Shown here piece by piece: positions 32,038-41,674 of a stretch of DNA of 64,000 bases. Position 1 is the stretch's first letter; each line of letters starts with the position of its first letter. Position numbers and translations under genes: made by a program. The notes under the pieces are model-generated. The model ran no database searches, was not told the DNA's origin, and saw only the letters and a list, made by a program, of their open reading frames with translations. This DNA comes from Bifiguratus adelaidae. Taxonomy: Eukaryota; Mucoromycota; Endogonomycetes; Endogonales. The stretch covers positions 124,001-188,000 of the forward strand of contig MVBO01000010.1 of the NCBI GenBank assembly GCA_002261195.1. Reading direction: 5' to 3'.

Positions 32038-32529
32038 TTATACAGCAGCCTGACGAAGAGGAATCCAGCGTCTTGGCACCATCCAACCCCACATTTTGCC
32101 CACAAGCTGTTGAAAATACTCTCTTTGCATAGCCAAGGTTCCAATGATCAGTATGAGACAAGTGTAGATGGGTAGTGTCGCCAGAATGAAGGCGATGCGA
32201 TAAGGCCACCAAGGTCCCTCAGAAAACGAGCCTGTAACAGGCGACTATTGAGTTAACTCTGCTGAAGGAACTGCGTGTATATTCTCACCTTTGAATCCAA
32301 CGGCGTGTATGAAGAGACTCGTCAACCGAACACTCAGACTGCCTGTCACCGAAAAGACCAAGATTCTAACGAAGCAGACCCACCAGAAGCGCCAAGTGTG
32401 CATACGCACTTGCCATGACTCGTGCGTTGCCTCTCTTAGATCTTCTACTGTGGCTCCAGGTACTAGTGGTTCCGTCTCTGTCTCTGTCTCTGTTGCGTCC
32501 TCATGCACTGGCACAATGACATCAGGCAT
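32038..32529 (-). CDS. Small two-helix membrane protein (possibly DUF6787-like)
   Basis: Function unknown. Two exons, 32529..32289 and 32231..32038, give 144 residues from MPDVIVPVHEDATETETETE. Two hydrophobic segments are visible: FWWVCFVRILVFSVTGSLSV and AFILATLPIYTCLILIIGTL. They are followed by a basic/aromatic tail (YFQQLVGKMWGWMVPRRW), which recalls the DUF6787 family of small fungal membrane proteins; that match is from memory and weak. In-frame ATGs at 32592, 32610 and 32640 would add up to 37 residues, but the longest forms overlap the stop of the upstream coiled-coil gene (32589) on the same strand, so I chose 32529. Confidence 0.6.
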
Positions 32530-32588
32530 GCTTCGTAAGTCGGGTCTATATTCAAAGTGTGCTAATTGAGAACAATGGATTTTAAGTA

Positions 32589-34673
32589 TCATGCTACGCT
32601 GTCTGCCCATAAAGCAGGCATGGGCCGTCGTCGTGTCCATTGACTGCTTCCTGACTTCAGTAAGGCTGGACTTCTACGGGGCGACGCGGATTGTGATGGG
32701 ATGAGAGGCAGTCTATAGGTATAGGGGGCGGGAGTGGTGGATTGGGAACTAGTGACGACGACAGAAGTTCCCGTTCGCACAGGGGTGCTCCTGCCGCTCT
32801 CCAAAAGATCCGTCGAAGTACGCCTCTGAGATTGTGAAAGTTCTTTGCGCATCAATTGTTCTGATCGTGTGGAGTCAGAGGTTCCAACGTCCATTGGTAT
32901 GACGGGTGGAAGAGAAGCGTCTTCGCTGACATCAACAACACTTAGGCGTTGCTGCGAAGGACGTCTGGTCAGATCGGCTAAGGAGACTTGCTTGCGAAGT
33001 GGCTTCACATTAGACGTTATAGTGTAGGTCGTGGTGACACTAGGTCTCGGAATAGGATTGGAGGCATCCTCCACGTTCAGCCGGTCCGGATATCCTAGCT
33101 TGGGTGTCGATGTGGAGGCTTCCACTTGTGCAAATTCCAAAGGTACACTGGAAAACCTCTTTGGACGCTCTGGACGTCCATTCGGTGGGGTCAAGTTGTC
33201 TTCCGGGGTCGCTGCACGATCATACATGGAGTATCGGGCTTGTCCGTTCCGTCGATTGGGTCCTCTATCTGACTTCTGACGACCAAAGATACCAGGTATA
33301 TTCGGGAAAGCTTTCTTTAGATTGTCGAGCGTTTGAGCCTTTGGCCGTAAAGCATGTCCATATTCCCCATTCGTGTATGGTATTTCATCCGATTCAGAAG
33401 AGTGTTGGCTCATGAGCGAACTTGCGTCGAAGGCACCAGTACGTACACCGTGGTTTACGCGCAAGAGGTCAAGTTCATGTTGAATGGCTTCTGCCGTGTT
33501 CTAGGATGCTCTTCGTCGGTATCTTTTTTAACGATAGCACCGTCACTTACGGCCATACTGGACATGAGAGCACCCGCATAGTCACTGCTACTGTCTGCAG
33601 CTTTCAGGACATCATTGTACGCATTCTGAAAAGAATATCGTCATCAATTCATCTGCCCTTCATGTCTTCTTGAACTTACAATGATGAAGTCTCTGTCGTC
33701 TGAACTGAACTTGGAATGATATGTCGATGCCACATTTGCGGTTGCTGAGAAAGGGTTCAGTACCGGACATTCCTCGAACGTCCAAACATACCAGCGTCAA
33801 TACCTGCATTATGTAATTGGCCGCGAAACAGGTCATTGGTGTCTGAGAGCTCCTTTAGCGTAGACTCCACTTGCGAAAGCTTTTGAACATGAAGCTCTTT
33901 GATAGACTTGATTTCGGAACTGTACTGCTTCTCCGCCTTCTCTAACTTGTCTTCATACTTTTCGGTAAGTCTCTTGTTGTCGGCTTCGAGTTTGGCATAT
34001 TTGCGCTTTAGCTCCTTTAATTCTTTTGACTCTTTCTGTGCTCAACCGGAGGTTAGCTAGACGCTGTCATGCCAGGTTGCTTAACTTGCCTCAAGGTCCG
34101 GAGTCTGTGTCCGCGAAGACGTTTGAACAGCATTCTGGTTCGGTTCTGTTGCTGCAACAGACGGCTTTTCTGCTTGAATGGAGGAAGATCTACATACATT
34201 GGCATCCAGTACGACCTGATTTGATGGTTGCTTACCTTGGTGTCAATTGGGATGAAAAAGCTGGAGACGAGCGGGTTGCTGTAGTCATCTGTGGTGGCAT
34301 AAAGGCCATCAAGGTGGAGGCTGAAGGTGCATCACGAGATTTGGGTGGAAACGTGGTTTTGTGGGTGTCCTCATATCGCGAGAGTGACGTAAGAAAATGT
34401 GAAGTGAAGTGGCTGAAGAGGAGCGAAATACCAGCATAAGTCATCACATGAAGGTGCTTGGCATCATCCATAAGTCGCTTACCCATTGCCAGATGGAGCC
34501 TTGAAGCCAGGGTCAGCCGTCAGCACAACGCTTGAACGGGGAGGAGGTAGGGCTTCATCGGAATGTTGTTTGTAATCGGTATTGACGGCCTTGCGTGTCA
34601 CCGATGGTTTCGTATGCTGCACGTCTGTTTGACCAGATGTGATTACTACTCGTGCACGACCTCCAGAAGCCAT
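32589..34673 (-). CDS. Coiled-coil protein of unknown function with a GC-AG intron
   Basis: Not recognised. Seven exons: 34673..34483, 34412..34236, 34189..34090, 34035..33792, 33744..33680, 33625..33551, 33500..32589 (587 residues). The N-terminal 150 residues are Ser/Thr/Pro-rich and look disordered. Residues ~157-235 form a strong coiled coil (KRKYAKLEADNKRLTEKYED, then KAEKQYSSEIKSIKELH). A conserved-looking part follows (YHSKFSSDDRDFIINAYND, then EAIQHELDLLRVNHG). The C-terminal half is Ser/Thr/Pro/Arg-rich with many SP/TP sites. The intron 34036-34089 starts with GC, not GT (GAG|GCAAGT...CACAG|AAA). No GT donor keeps the frame there. The protein could be a cytoskeletal or kinetochore scaffold, but nothing proves this. 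Confidence 0.7.
34036..34089 (-). other. Probable GC-AG intron in the coiled-coil gene
   Basis: The 54-nt intron begins GCAAGT after a GAG codon and ends CACAG before AAAGAGTC. It joins DLE to KESKELKELKRKYAKL in phase 0. Apart from the C at position 2 the donor matches the consensus perfectly, as is usual for GC introns. Confidence 0.65.
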
Positions 34674-34990
34674 ATTGTAGTTCCTTCAGGAATGCTTCGG
34701 CGAAACCGTGTAGAAGAGGTTGCAATGAAAGATCACAACAAGATGCTATTTCAAGCTCCAGATACTTGCTTGAAGGAGTTTTCTGACCTTGTAAAGCAAA
34801 TACGTACCCTTGATCGGGGTGTACAATCGAAACTTGGCTTGCCTAGAGCAAGGAGGAGCAAAAAAGTGAGCTAAAAAGCAGAGCAACCGCGAGCGTTATT
34901 CGCCGAAGCGCAATGGTAATATTTCCATAAAAGGGTGATTTTGACCTTCCCGTTTTGGACACGAGCGCAAGCCAAGCGTTCTCCGCGGCG

Positions 34991-35984
34991 ATGGATGATG
35001 ACTATGAATCTGTGTTGCTTGTGATTAGAGAATGTTATGGTGAGCCATTGGCACGCTTGGGCATGTTATGACATTACGGACTCACTTTCGCTTTTGTAGT
35101 ATATAAGCTGCCTCCGAGAGTGGCGAGTTCAGGGTATAGGTAAGGGCTCAATGGAGTCATATCGAGTACAAATGTCGACCTTCTCAGGGCACAAGACTGG
35201 GGTGATGCCACTGCATTTATGTGGAAAGGCCGTTTGAGGATCATTAGCAAAGGTCAAAAGTGCTTTATTCGACTGGAAGACGCCAATACAGGTATTTGTA
35301 GCGGGGCCGTTTACCCTGGCCTAGTTCGCTAAGCATGTGCTTAACCTAGGCGAGATTTTCGCCGTGTGCCCATACCATCCCGATTCCAATTCTGTCGAAC
35401 CGGTTCTTGACTCAAGTCGATTCTTTGTCCTCAAAGTGGAAGAGCAAGGTTCGTCGTCAAGCACAATGAACATGGGTGATATTCATCTTGATCTACAGGC
35501 AGACATGCTTTCCTTGGAATGGGATTTCCGGAGAGGAGTGAGGCATTTGACTTCAATGTCACGTTGCAAGATTGGGTAAAGTAGGTCGTTAGCGATGCAC
35601 CCAATGTCAATGTCACCCTGACGCAAGAATTGCTTCAGACAATCTCGAGCTGGAAAGGGTTCAGAGGTCGATGAAGCCCCTGTCTTACCCACGGGCCCTA
35701 AAAAGGATTATAGTCTGAAGGAAGGAGAAACGATAAACATATCCATTGGAGGACTCGGTTCTCGAGTAAGCACACATTTTCTTGGGGCTATTCAACGATT
35801 AACCAGAGCTTTCAGGAACGAAGGAAACCCAAAGCTGTGAATGCTAATTCTGGACGTAAGTGTTGACAAAAATTGAGTTACATGCTGCAGACTCTTCATT
35901 GTCCTTTTAGCTGTCCCCTTCTTGCCACCGCCTCCCTCAGCTGCAGACGTCAGACGGAGTAATCAACAAAACAAGAAGGTGTAA
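34991..35984 (+). CDS. NECAP-like adaptin-ear-binding endocytic protein
   Basis: PH-fold accessory protein of clathrin-coated vesicles; animal NECAPs regulate AP-2. Eight exons: 34991..35039, 35100..35139, 35188..35291, 35350..35448, 35499..35580, 35639..35765, 35816..35855, 35911..35984 (204 residues). Motifs in order: [102 protein letters not shown] and TLQDWVKQSR. The second half of the fold gives [18 protein letters not shown]. The tail is Pro-rich ([12 protein letters not shown]). It lacks the WxxF-type ear-binding motif of vertebrate NECAP, so adaptor binding is uncertain. Confidence 0.88.
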
Positions 35985-36365
35985 TCACACATTAGACTAA
36001 TGACTTAACCAGTCAAAACTTGCCCTTGATAAAGTATGACATTCGCCACCCTGACGGCTTACACCGAGATTACGTTGGGACTGGCGGGCTCGTACAATAC
36101 TGATTTGGCACACTGAAGAACTCCATTGCCGTGTTGCCTCAACAAAGATGGCAATTTTTAATTTACAGCCCAATTTCATTGGCTGTGCACCACATTTACC
36201 GGCGAGCTTATATACGTACCGTATGTACCATTGTCCAGGTCTGATCGTGACTCAATCCATCTCGGGTGAAACATTGGATCAGAGAGACTCAAACGTGAGA
36301 AAAGCCAAAGTGCCTGTCCATTCGTTGGCTCAACTTATCATTTCAATTCCCTGCCATATTCTGCG
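35985..36365. other. Intergenic region between the NECAP-like and exoglucanase genes
   Basis: About 380 nt. CAATTTCATTGGC near 36170 contains a CCAAT-type core on the minus strand. No gene is seen. Confidence 0.4.
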
Positions 36366-38086
36366 ATGAACGCAGAACCGTCAGATACAAGCCTGAGTCA
36401 GCGAACAACAAACGGACTTTCCGAGAAAGCAGACAATGACTCGTCGGACCTTTTGACGCAAGACAAATCAAGGCATCTTCAGCGACATAAGAGAGCTTAC
36501 ATTGCCGGAGGTGCTGCTGCCACGACCGCGATAACATTCCTTGCAATCTTTCTACCATTATGGTTTACAAGGCACACCGGGGCGCATACCAAGCCTTCGA
36601 CATCATCAGAACCAGCTCAGAATACCCAATACTCTGGTAACTACACCTTTGGGTTGCCAGATTATACCGAGGGACTTCTAGATCCTGATGATGCTAGCAA
36701 TTGGGACGACTCAAAGCAATGCAATCCTAACACACCACCACTCAACCAGCCTTTCCCCTACGGTCAGCGCGCATTCCGCGGCGTTAACATTGGTGGATGG
36801 TTTGTACTAGAACCATTCATTACACCAAGCCTCTTTGAGCAATTCGGCGCCTCTCAGCATGTCATTGACGAATGGACATTTTCGGCAACCTTGGGGCCCC
36901 AAGAAGCATATAACCAGCTTCTCAATCATTATCGGACCTGGGTCACCGAAGACACCTTTCGAGTCATTGCCGCAGCTGGCCTGGACCACGTCAGGATACC
37001 CATTGGTCACTGGGCTTTAGGAGTGGAAGGTGACGAACCCTATGTACCGCACTTGGCATGGCAATTCCTGCTGAAAGGTATTCAATGGGCACGGAAATAT
37101 GGACTTCGTGTCATGGTGGAACTGCATACGGCGCCAGGGTCACAGAACGGCTGGAATCATTCGGGTCATGTGGGACCCATCGGTTTCTTGAACGGTACAA
37201 CCGCTTATGAGAACTCCAATCGAACGCTTGTCATTGTCCAGCAGATGGTCAAGTATTTCGGTGATCCGAAATGGAAGAATGTCGTCCCAATGTTTGGGAT
37301 GTTGAATGAGCCCGCAGCTTATGAGATTGGCTACAATGCGGTGAAAACATGGTATAATCAGAGCTACGTTGGCGCACGCAACACTACGAATTCAACTGAT
37401 CTACGCTTGGTATATCATGAAGGTTTTCTTGGACTGGACATTTGGTCAGGCTCTATGCCACACCCCGCTTATCAGAATGTCGTTCTCGGTAGGTATCGAG
37501 CGTGTGATGGACCTGTACATCTGAGACCTGATATCGCGATTTCATAGACATCCACGATTATCTCATATTTGATCAAAATGCAATCTCAATGCCACCAGAC
37601 CAGCAGCTCGCGGTCGCTTGCAACAGTTGGAAGCCAGCCATAGCAAACTCAAACAAGAATTTCGGGGAAACAATGGTCGGCGAATTCTCCGTGGCCACGA
37701 ACGATTGCGGCAAATATCTCAACGGAGTTGGACTTGGCGCCAGATACGATGGTACCTTTGCTGTCGGTGACCCACCTGTCTGCCCCAGTTGCAGGTGTCA
37801 AGGCACAGAAGATTGGCGGAATTGGGACGATACCTACAAGACTTTTCTTTTGCAGTTTGTCGAATACCAAATGGAAGCCTTTGAGAAGGGTCTCGGCTGG
37901 TTCTTTTGGAACTTTAGAACGGAGAATAGCGTCAACCCCCATTGGGATTACTTTTTGGGCCTGGTAAGTAACGAAGGTCGTTCAAGCATTTTCGGTGCTT
38001 AAGCGCGCTTTTATGTTCAGGATCAAGGCTGGATACCAGCTGACGCATCTCAAAGACAATACACTTGTGCTGATCTACACATGTAA
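36366..38086 (+). CDS. Membrane-anchored exo-beta-1,3-glucanase (GH5_9)
   Basis: Trims beta-1,3-glucan in the cell wall. Three exons: 36366..37488, 37548..37963, 38021..38086 (534 residues). A type II membrane anchor (TTAITFLAIFLPLWF, near residues 54-70) follows a short Ser/Thr-rich cytosolic part, so this is the plasma-membrane ExgD-type form, not the secreted one. GH5 motifs: AFRGVNIGGWFVLEPFITPS, LDHVRIPIGHWAL, LRVMVELHTAPGSQNGWNHS, acid/base Glu in MFGMLNEPAA, nucleophile Glu in MVGEFSVATNDC and GWFFWNFRTE. The third exon encodes DQGWIPADASQRQYTCADLH. Confidence 0.92.
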
Positions 38087-38217
38087 TCATAAAGCAATCT
38101 TAGCCTGGATCCTATTCGTAAATCACCCTTACAAGCACTACCAAGATTGGAACGCGTGGCTTGGTCAAAAATAATTCGCGGTGTGGAGCTCTTTTCAGAA
38201 AGACGCCTATTTACAGC

Positions 38218-38799
38218 ATGGCTCCAATGAACAAGCGGAAAAGAGACTCTTCGGACATGACAGATACCCCAGTCAACAAGTCAAAGCGAGCAACGCAGGG
38301 AAAGACAATACCAAAACGGCCGAAGGCACCGCGGGGAACAGAGAACGATCGCAATGTTGGCATGCAAGAGGATGCCAACAAGGAAATTCAGCAACCGTCA
38401 GAAGCAACCACCAAACCCGCTCGACCGATCAGAGGCAAAAAGGGCAAGAAGTTTGCCAACAAGGTATGAGCACTCGTTCACACAAGCGCATCGTTCTTTA
38501 TTTTACTGTCACGTCAGGATTTGATGCTATCACTGGTGGACGCCGTCGCATCCAATGAGTCATCCAAGATTGCGCAGAGACTAGAAAAGGCAGAGCAGCG
38601 GAATCAACTTCGATCAGTGAGGGAGGATAAACGGCAAGCAAAGCAAAGCGCCAAAAAGGCCAAGCTTGACAAGGTGAAGGAGCAAATCAAGAACAAGAAA
38701 AAGCAAAAGAAGATGGAAAAGAGGAAGCTGAAGAAGGATACCAGCAAGCTGGCAGTGGCTGAGCCAATGAAGAAGCGGAAGGCGGTTTCATTTGCCTAG
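38218..38799 (+). CDS. LOC1: Loc1-like 60S ribosome assembly/export factor
   Basis: Nucleolar RNA-binding protein of large-subunit assembly; in yeast also needed for ASH1 mRNA localisation. Two exons: 38218..38463 and 38518..38799 (175 residues). It is very rich in Lys. The start at 38218 gives MAPMNKRKRDSS. The core resembles fungal Loc1: RPIRGKKGKKFANKDLMLSL, VDAVASNESSKIAQRLEKAE and LRSVREDKRQAKQSAKKAKL, then a basic coiled tail. The identification rests on this region only, because the ends are low complexity; another basic nucleolar protein is possible. Confidence 0.7.
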
Positions 38800-38970
38800 G
38801 ATCAGCATCCTCACATATCTATCTCAGCATTGTAATTATGTATCTAGGGCCAGAAATGGTTGAAAGCTAGTATTTCGGGGTCAAAGCGCACAGCGCTTGT
38901 TATATATGTTATGTCGATAAATACATGTTGATAGCCACAAGCTATTCGCTTACTTTGCGTCTCTATCAAT

Positions 38971-39987
38971 CTACTGGTAGCTCAAGGTGAATCCTCGGAA
39001 GTAGGAATATTGGGTCGTAGGCGTCTGGAAGCTTGTATCGCTGCCTCCAAAGAAGGTTTCGAAATCAATCCCAATGACATTGACATTATTCTTGATGCGG
39101 TAGTCAATGTTGGACAAGGAGATGGCTGTTTGTCCATTGACAGTGATGTCAACCGAGCCGGTAAGCTGGCTAGGAATAGGATTGGGCTTGATGGTTTGGC
39201 GGACAGTGTTCCATTGTCCAGCCTTGAAGCAGAAGCTGCCGCGACCGATGGAGTTACCGTAGGCTGGGTCGCAGACATTGCCCTTAGTTGTACACATGGT
39301 GGGAGCTTGAGGGGACTTGGGAACGTAGGCATACAACTCTCCAGCGCCTTGGGCTCTCCACATCATTCTGGTACTGAAGCAGTCAGTGGCAGGATTACCT
39401 CCACTGCAATCTTTGTGCCCGCCATAAAGTCCAGGAAGCTTGCCACCCTTGACAAAGTCGAAGCCGGTAGGGAAGAAGACTTCGTATTCAAAGGTGACTG
39501 TCGGCGATCCAGCGGGGATGTTGAGCGGAGTTGCGTACCATCCAGTACCACCGATGATGCTTTGGGAAGGCACGTAAGAATCCTTGGGATAGGTAATGCG
39601 CATGACGGTTTCGCTGCTATCGGTGGGATTGGGAACAAGTGCGCGGTTTTGTTTGCCGTAAGCATCGGAAATGACTTTCCATGTCTGTTGCCATCCAGTC
39701 AAAGACTGGCCATTCCAGTTGGGGAAGCTCCAGAAGTTGCTAGACGAAGCGTTGGATGAGGATGAAGCTGAGGGAGATGCGACCGCAGACATGGTCGGGT
39801 TTGCGGCAGATGCAGCTGTTGCCGTAGATGAAGCCGAAGAGGACCGGCTCTTCTGGGTTGGGGTGCTACGGCGTTGTTGGCATCTTCGGCGGAATGTCTT
39901 TGCTTGGACGCCAGCGTCAGCTTGAATCAATGACAGAAAGCTGCACAGCAGCAATACAACGGTGATTAGAACGGTACGAGATGGCAT
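38971..39987 (-). CDS. Secreted polysaccharide lyase, family PL14-like
   Basis: Likely cleaves an acidic polysaccharide such as a glucuronan or alginate-like polymer by beta-elimination. Single exon of 338 residues; the start at 39987 gives a clear signal peptide (TVLITVVLLLCSFLSLIQA). A Ser/Ala/Thr-rich linker (residues ~42-88) follows, then the beta-jelly-roll domain: WQQTWKVISDAYGKQNRALV, ETVMRITYPKDSYVPSQS, VTFEYEVFFPTGFDFVKGGK, LPGLYGGHKDCSGG, FSTRMMWRAQGAGELYAYVP, GQWNTVRQTIKPN and FFGGSDTSF. These match basidiomycete PL14-type enzymes. A CCAAT-type box lies about 240 nt upstream (40226-40234). Confidence 0.85.
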   Translation of the reverse strand: MPSRTVLITVVLLLCSFLSLIQADAGVQAKTFRRRCQQRRSTPTQKSRSSSASSTATAASAANPTMSAVASPSASSSSNASSSNFWSFPNWNGQSLTGWQQTWKVISDAYGKQNRALVPNPTDSSETVMRITYPKDSYVPSQSIIGGTGWYATPLNIPAGSPTVTFEYEVFFPTGFDFVKGGKLPGLYGGHKDCSGGNPATDCFSTRMMWRAQGAGELYAYVPKSPQAPTMCTTKGNVCDPAYGNSIGRGSFCFKAGQWNTVRQTIKPNPIPSQLTGSVDITVNGQTAISLSNIDYRIKNNVNVIGIDFETFFGGSDTSFQTPTTQYSYFRGFTLSYQ

Positions 39988-40846
39988 TGTGAGATGAACA
40001 ATGAATGAAAGTGAGGGGCAAGATATAGAGTCCGGCTCTTTCAATAGCAGTTAATGCTCAAGTTGTGATCACGACAAAGTATAGAGAATTGTGTAGCACC
40101 GCACCGACCACTTTTTATTACACGAGGATGTGTCAACGGGCGTTATGGATATGAGACACGCGGTTTTGAAAGAGTCCCAAAACGGGAACCCACAATTCTT
40201 GATTTCCTTTTAAGGCTGTTTCCGTTGATTGGCAACCTTCTTCCTTCGGCCATTGTCATTGGTTGCCACTGTCTCGCTTTTGCGGATGTTAAGTCGGTGA
40301 GACACGGGCCTGCGAGATATTAGAGACAGAGGCCTGAGCACGAGACTTGGCATTGTTTCTTGACACGTTCCTAACGTTGTTGTGGGATAAACATCTTGTA
40401 GACCATTGGAGAGTCCTGAAACTGTTTCAACGCTGCATCAGTGTACTGAATGGTGGCCCCTGAGCTCGAATAATTTACCCCGGTTTACTGAGACAACGCT
40501 TGAGGCTTCACCTCAGACCTTTGGCACGCACGGGCAAATTGCTATTCACGGTGCTACACCTTTCACTTGAAGCAACAAGGAGCATGCTCTGACGATCTGC
40601 ATTTTCATCTATCGGTCTGAGCTTCAATTTCAGTCATTACACACTAGCCCAGTACCTTGAACGACATAACGCATGTGTTGCCATTTACATCTGCCTAACC
40701 GGCAAAGCCACTTTAATGATATCTCAGGGGTCAACAAATCCAAAGACAAGTCCCCTTGAAATACAATGCGCAAGAAGGTAATTACCGGGTAATGGCAAGG
40801 TATCCACAAACATAAAAGTACCTGTTAGGGGGACAATGTAACAAAC

Positions 40847-41224
40847 AACAGCATGCTAATATAGCTCTAAGGAAGGCTTTGTTTCGCATCACTTTATCCG
40901 ATCATGGCACTTTAGCGTGGCACAGCAGCGATTGATCTTCCCGGTAAAGAGCGAATGTGGACCCCCAAGCCCTCTTATGCAAGCGACTGATTCAGATGCC
41001 TTGTGCTTGAGTGAGTAAAAATTTTTCCTGGAGACGAATGGCGGCATGGATCAATATGGATCATCGCCTTGAGTATGGGTTGGGTGTTCAGGCTCGCTCT
41101 ATGTGGCAAATCAACATTTGCCTGTAACCTCGTTTGGAAATTTGACTCAACCTTTTCCACAACATTTACTTTTTCTATCCAACAGGTTGAAATGTCCCAG
41201 TCTTAACAAAACAGCATGCTGTTT
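40847..41224. promoter_or_regulatory. Repeated AACAGCATGCT element, second copy a 16-bp perfect palindrome
   Basis: AACAGCATGCT occurs at 40847-40857. At 41209-41224 the same core extends to AAACAGCATGCTGTTT, which equals its own reverse complement over 16 bp. Such symmetry suits a homodimeric DNA-binding protein. It lies 450 nt upstream of the sugar transporter. No known factor is assigned. Confidence 0.5.
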
Positions 41225-41592
41225 ACTAAAATTCGCGTGACGTTGTCCATTTTACCGCCTGTACATCTCTCTAATTTCTGGGAACCATGTGATTATGGCG
41301 TATACTCCGACAAGTGACATAGATCTATTGTAAGGCATGGTTTACAGCTTCTTGCGCCAAGAATTGCTTGATCTTTGGGCAACAATGATGTCCACGTGGA
41401 AAGCTGATGCCTGAATGCATGCTTCTCACGGGTTAATCCCTATAACTCTGGGTACCTTCGGGCATTACCTGCACCTTAGAAATTGCCATTTCGAGCAATA
41501 ACCCTTCAAATGGTATTCGAATGCCGAAGTGGTCTGCAATCTGTCTATACCCGGCCAAAGACTTTAGCTAACCATATTTGGACATCTCCAAA

Positions 41593-41640
41593 CCCCGCTC
41601 ATATTCCCCCGCACTTCATGCCCGCGGGGTGACATAAAAG
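41593..41640 (+). promoter_or_regulatory. Cluster of three CreA/Mig1-type boxes with TATA-like element
   Basis: CCCCGC occurs at 41593-41598 and 41607-41612, and GCGGGG at 41624-41629, the last within the palindrome CCCGCGGG. These fit SYGGGG, the known binding core of the glucose repressor CreA/Mig1. A TATA-like ATAAAAG follows at 41634-41640, 35 nt before the transporter ATG. Glucose repression of the transporter is inferred. Confidence 0.65.
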
Positions 41641-41674
41641 GGTGTTTGCCTTCTCGCATCCCCCTTCATCCAAC

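Larger units (their letters stand above)
39988..41674. other. 1.7 kb intergenic region with regulatory elements
   Basis: This is the shared upstream region of the PL14 lyase (minus) and the sugar transporter (plus). No coding signal was found. It holds CCAAT-type boxes near 40226-40234 and 40257-40264, a perfect palindrome at 41209-41224 with a related half-copy at 40847-40857, and three CreA/Mig1-type boxes just before the transporter (separate entries). Confidence 0.55.

Noticed and set aside
32530-32640. Upstream start at 32640 for the small membrane protein
   Set aside because: It overlaps the stop of the coiled-coil gene on the same strand; the start at 32529 avoids this, though it is not proven.
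36366-36560. Signal peptide on the exoglucanase
   Set aside because: The hydrophobic segment is internal and preceded by ~50 polar residues, fitting a type II anchor instead.
39010-39759. 249-codon plus-strand open frame
   Set aside because: Antisense to the PL14 lyase, which has a signal peptide and family motifs; the plus frame has none.
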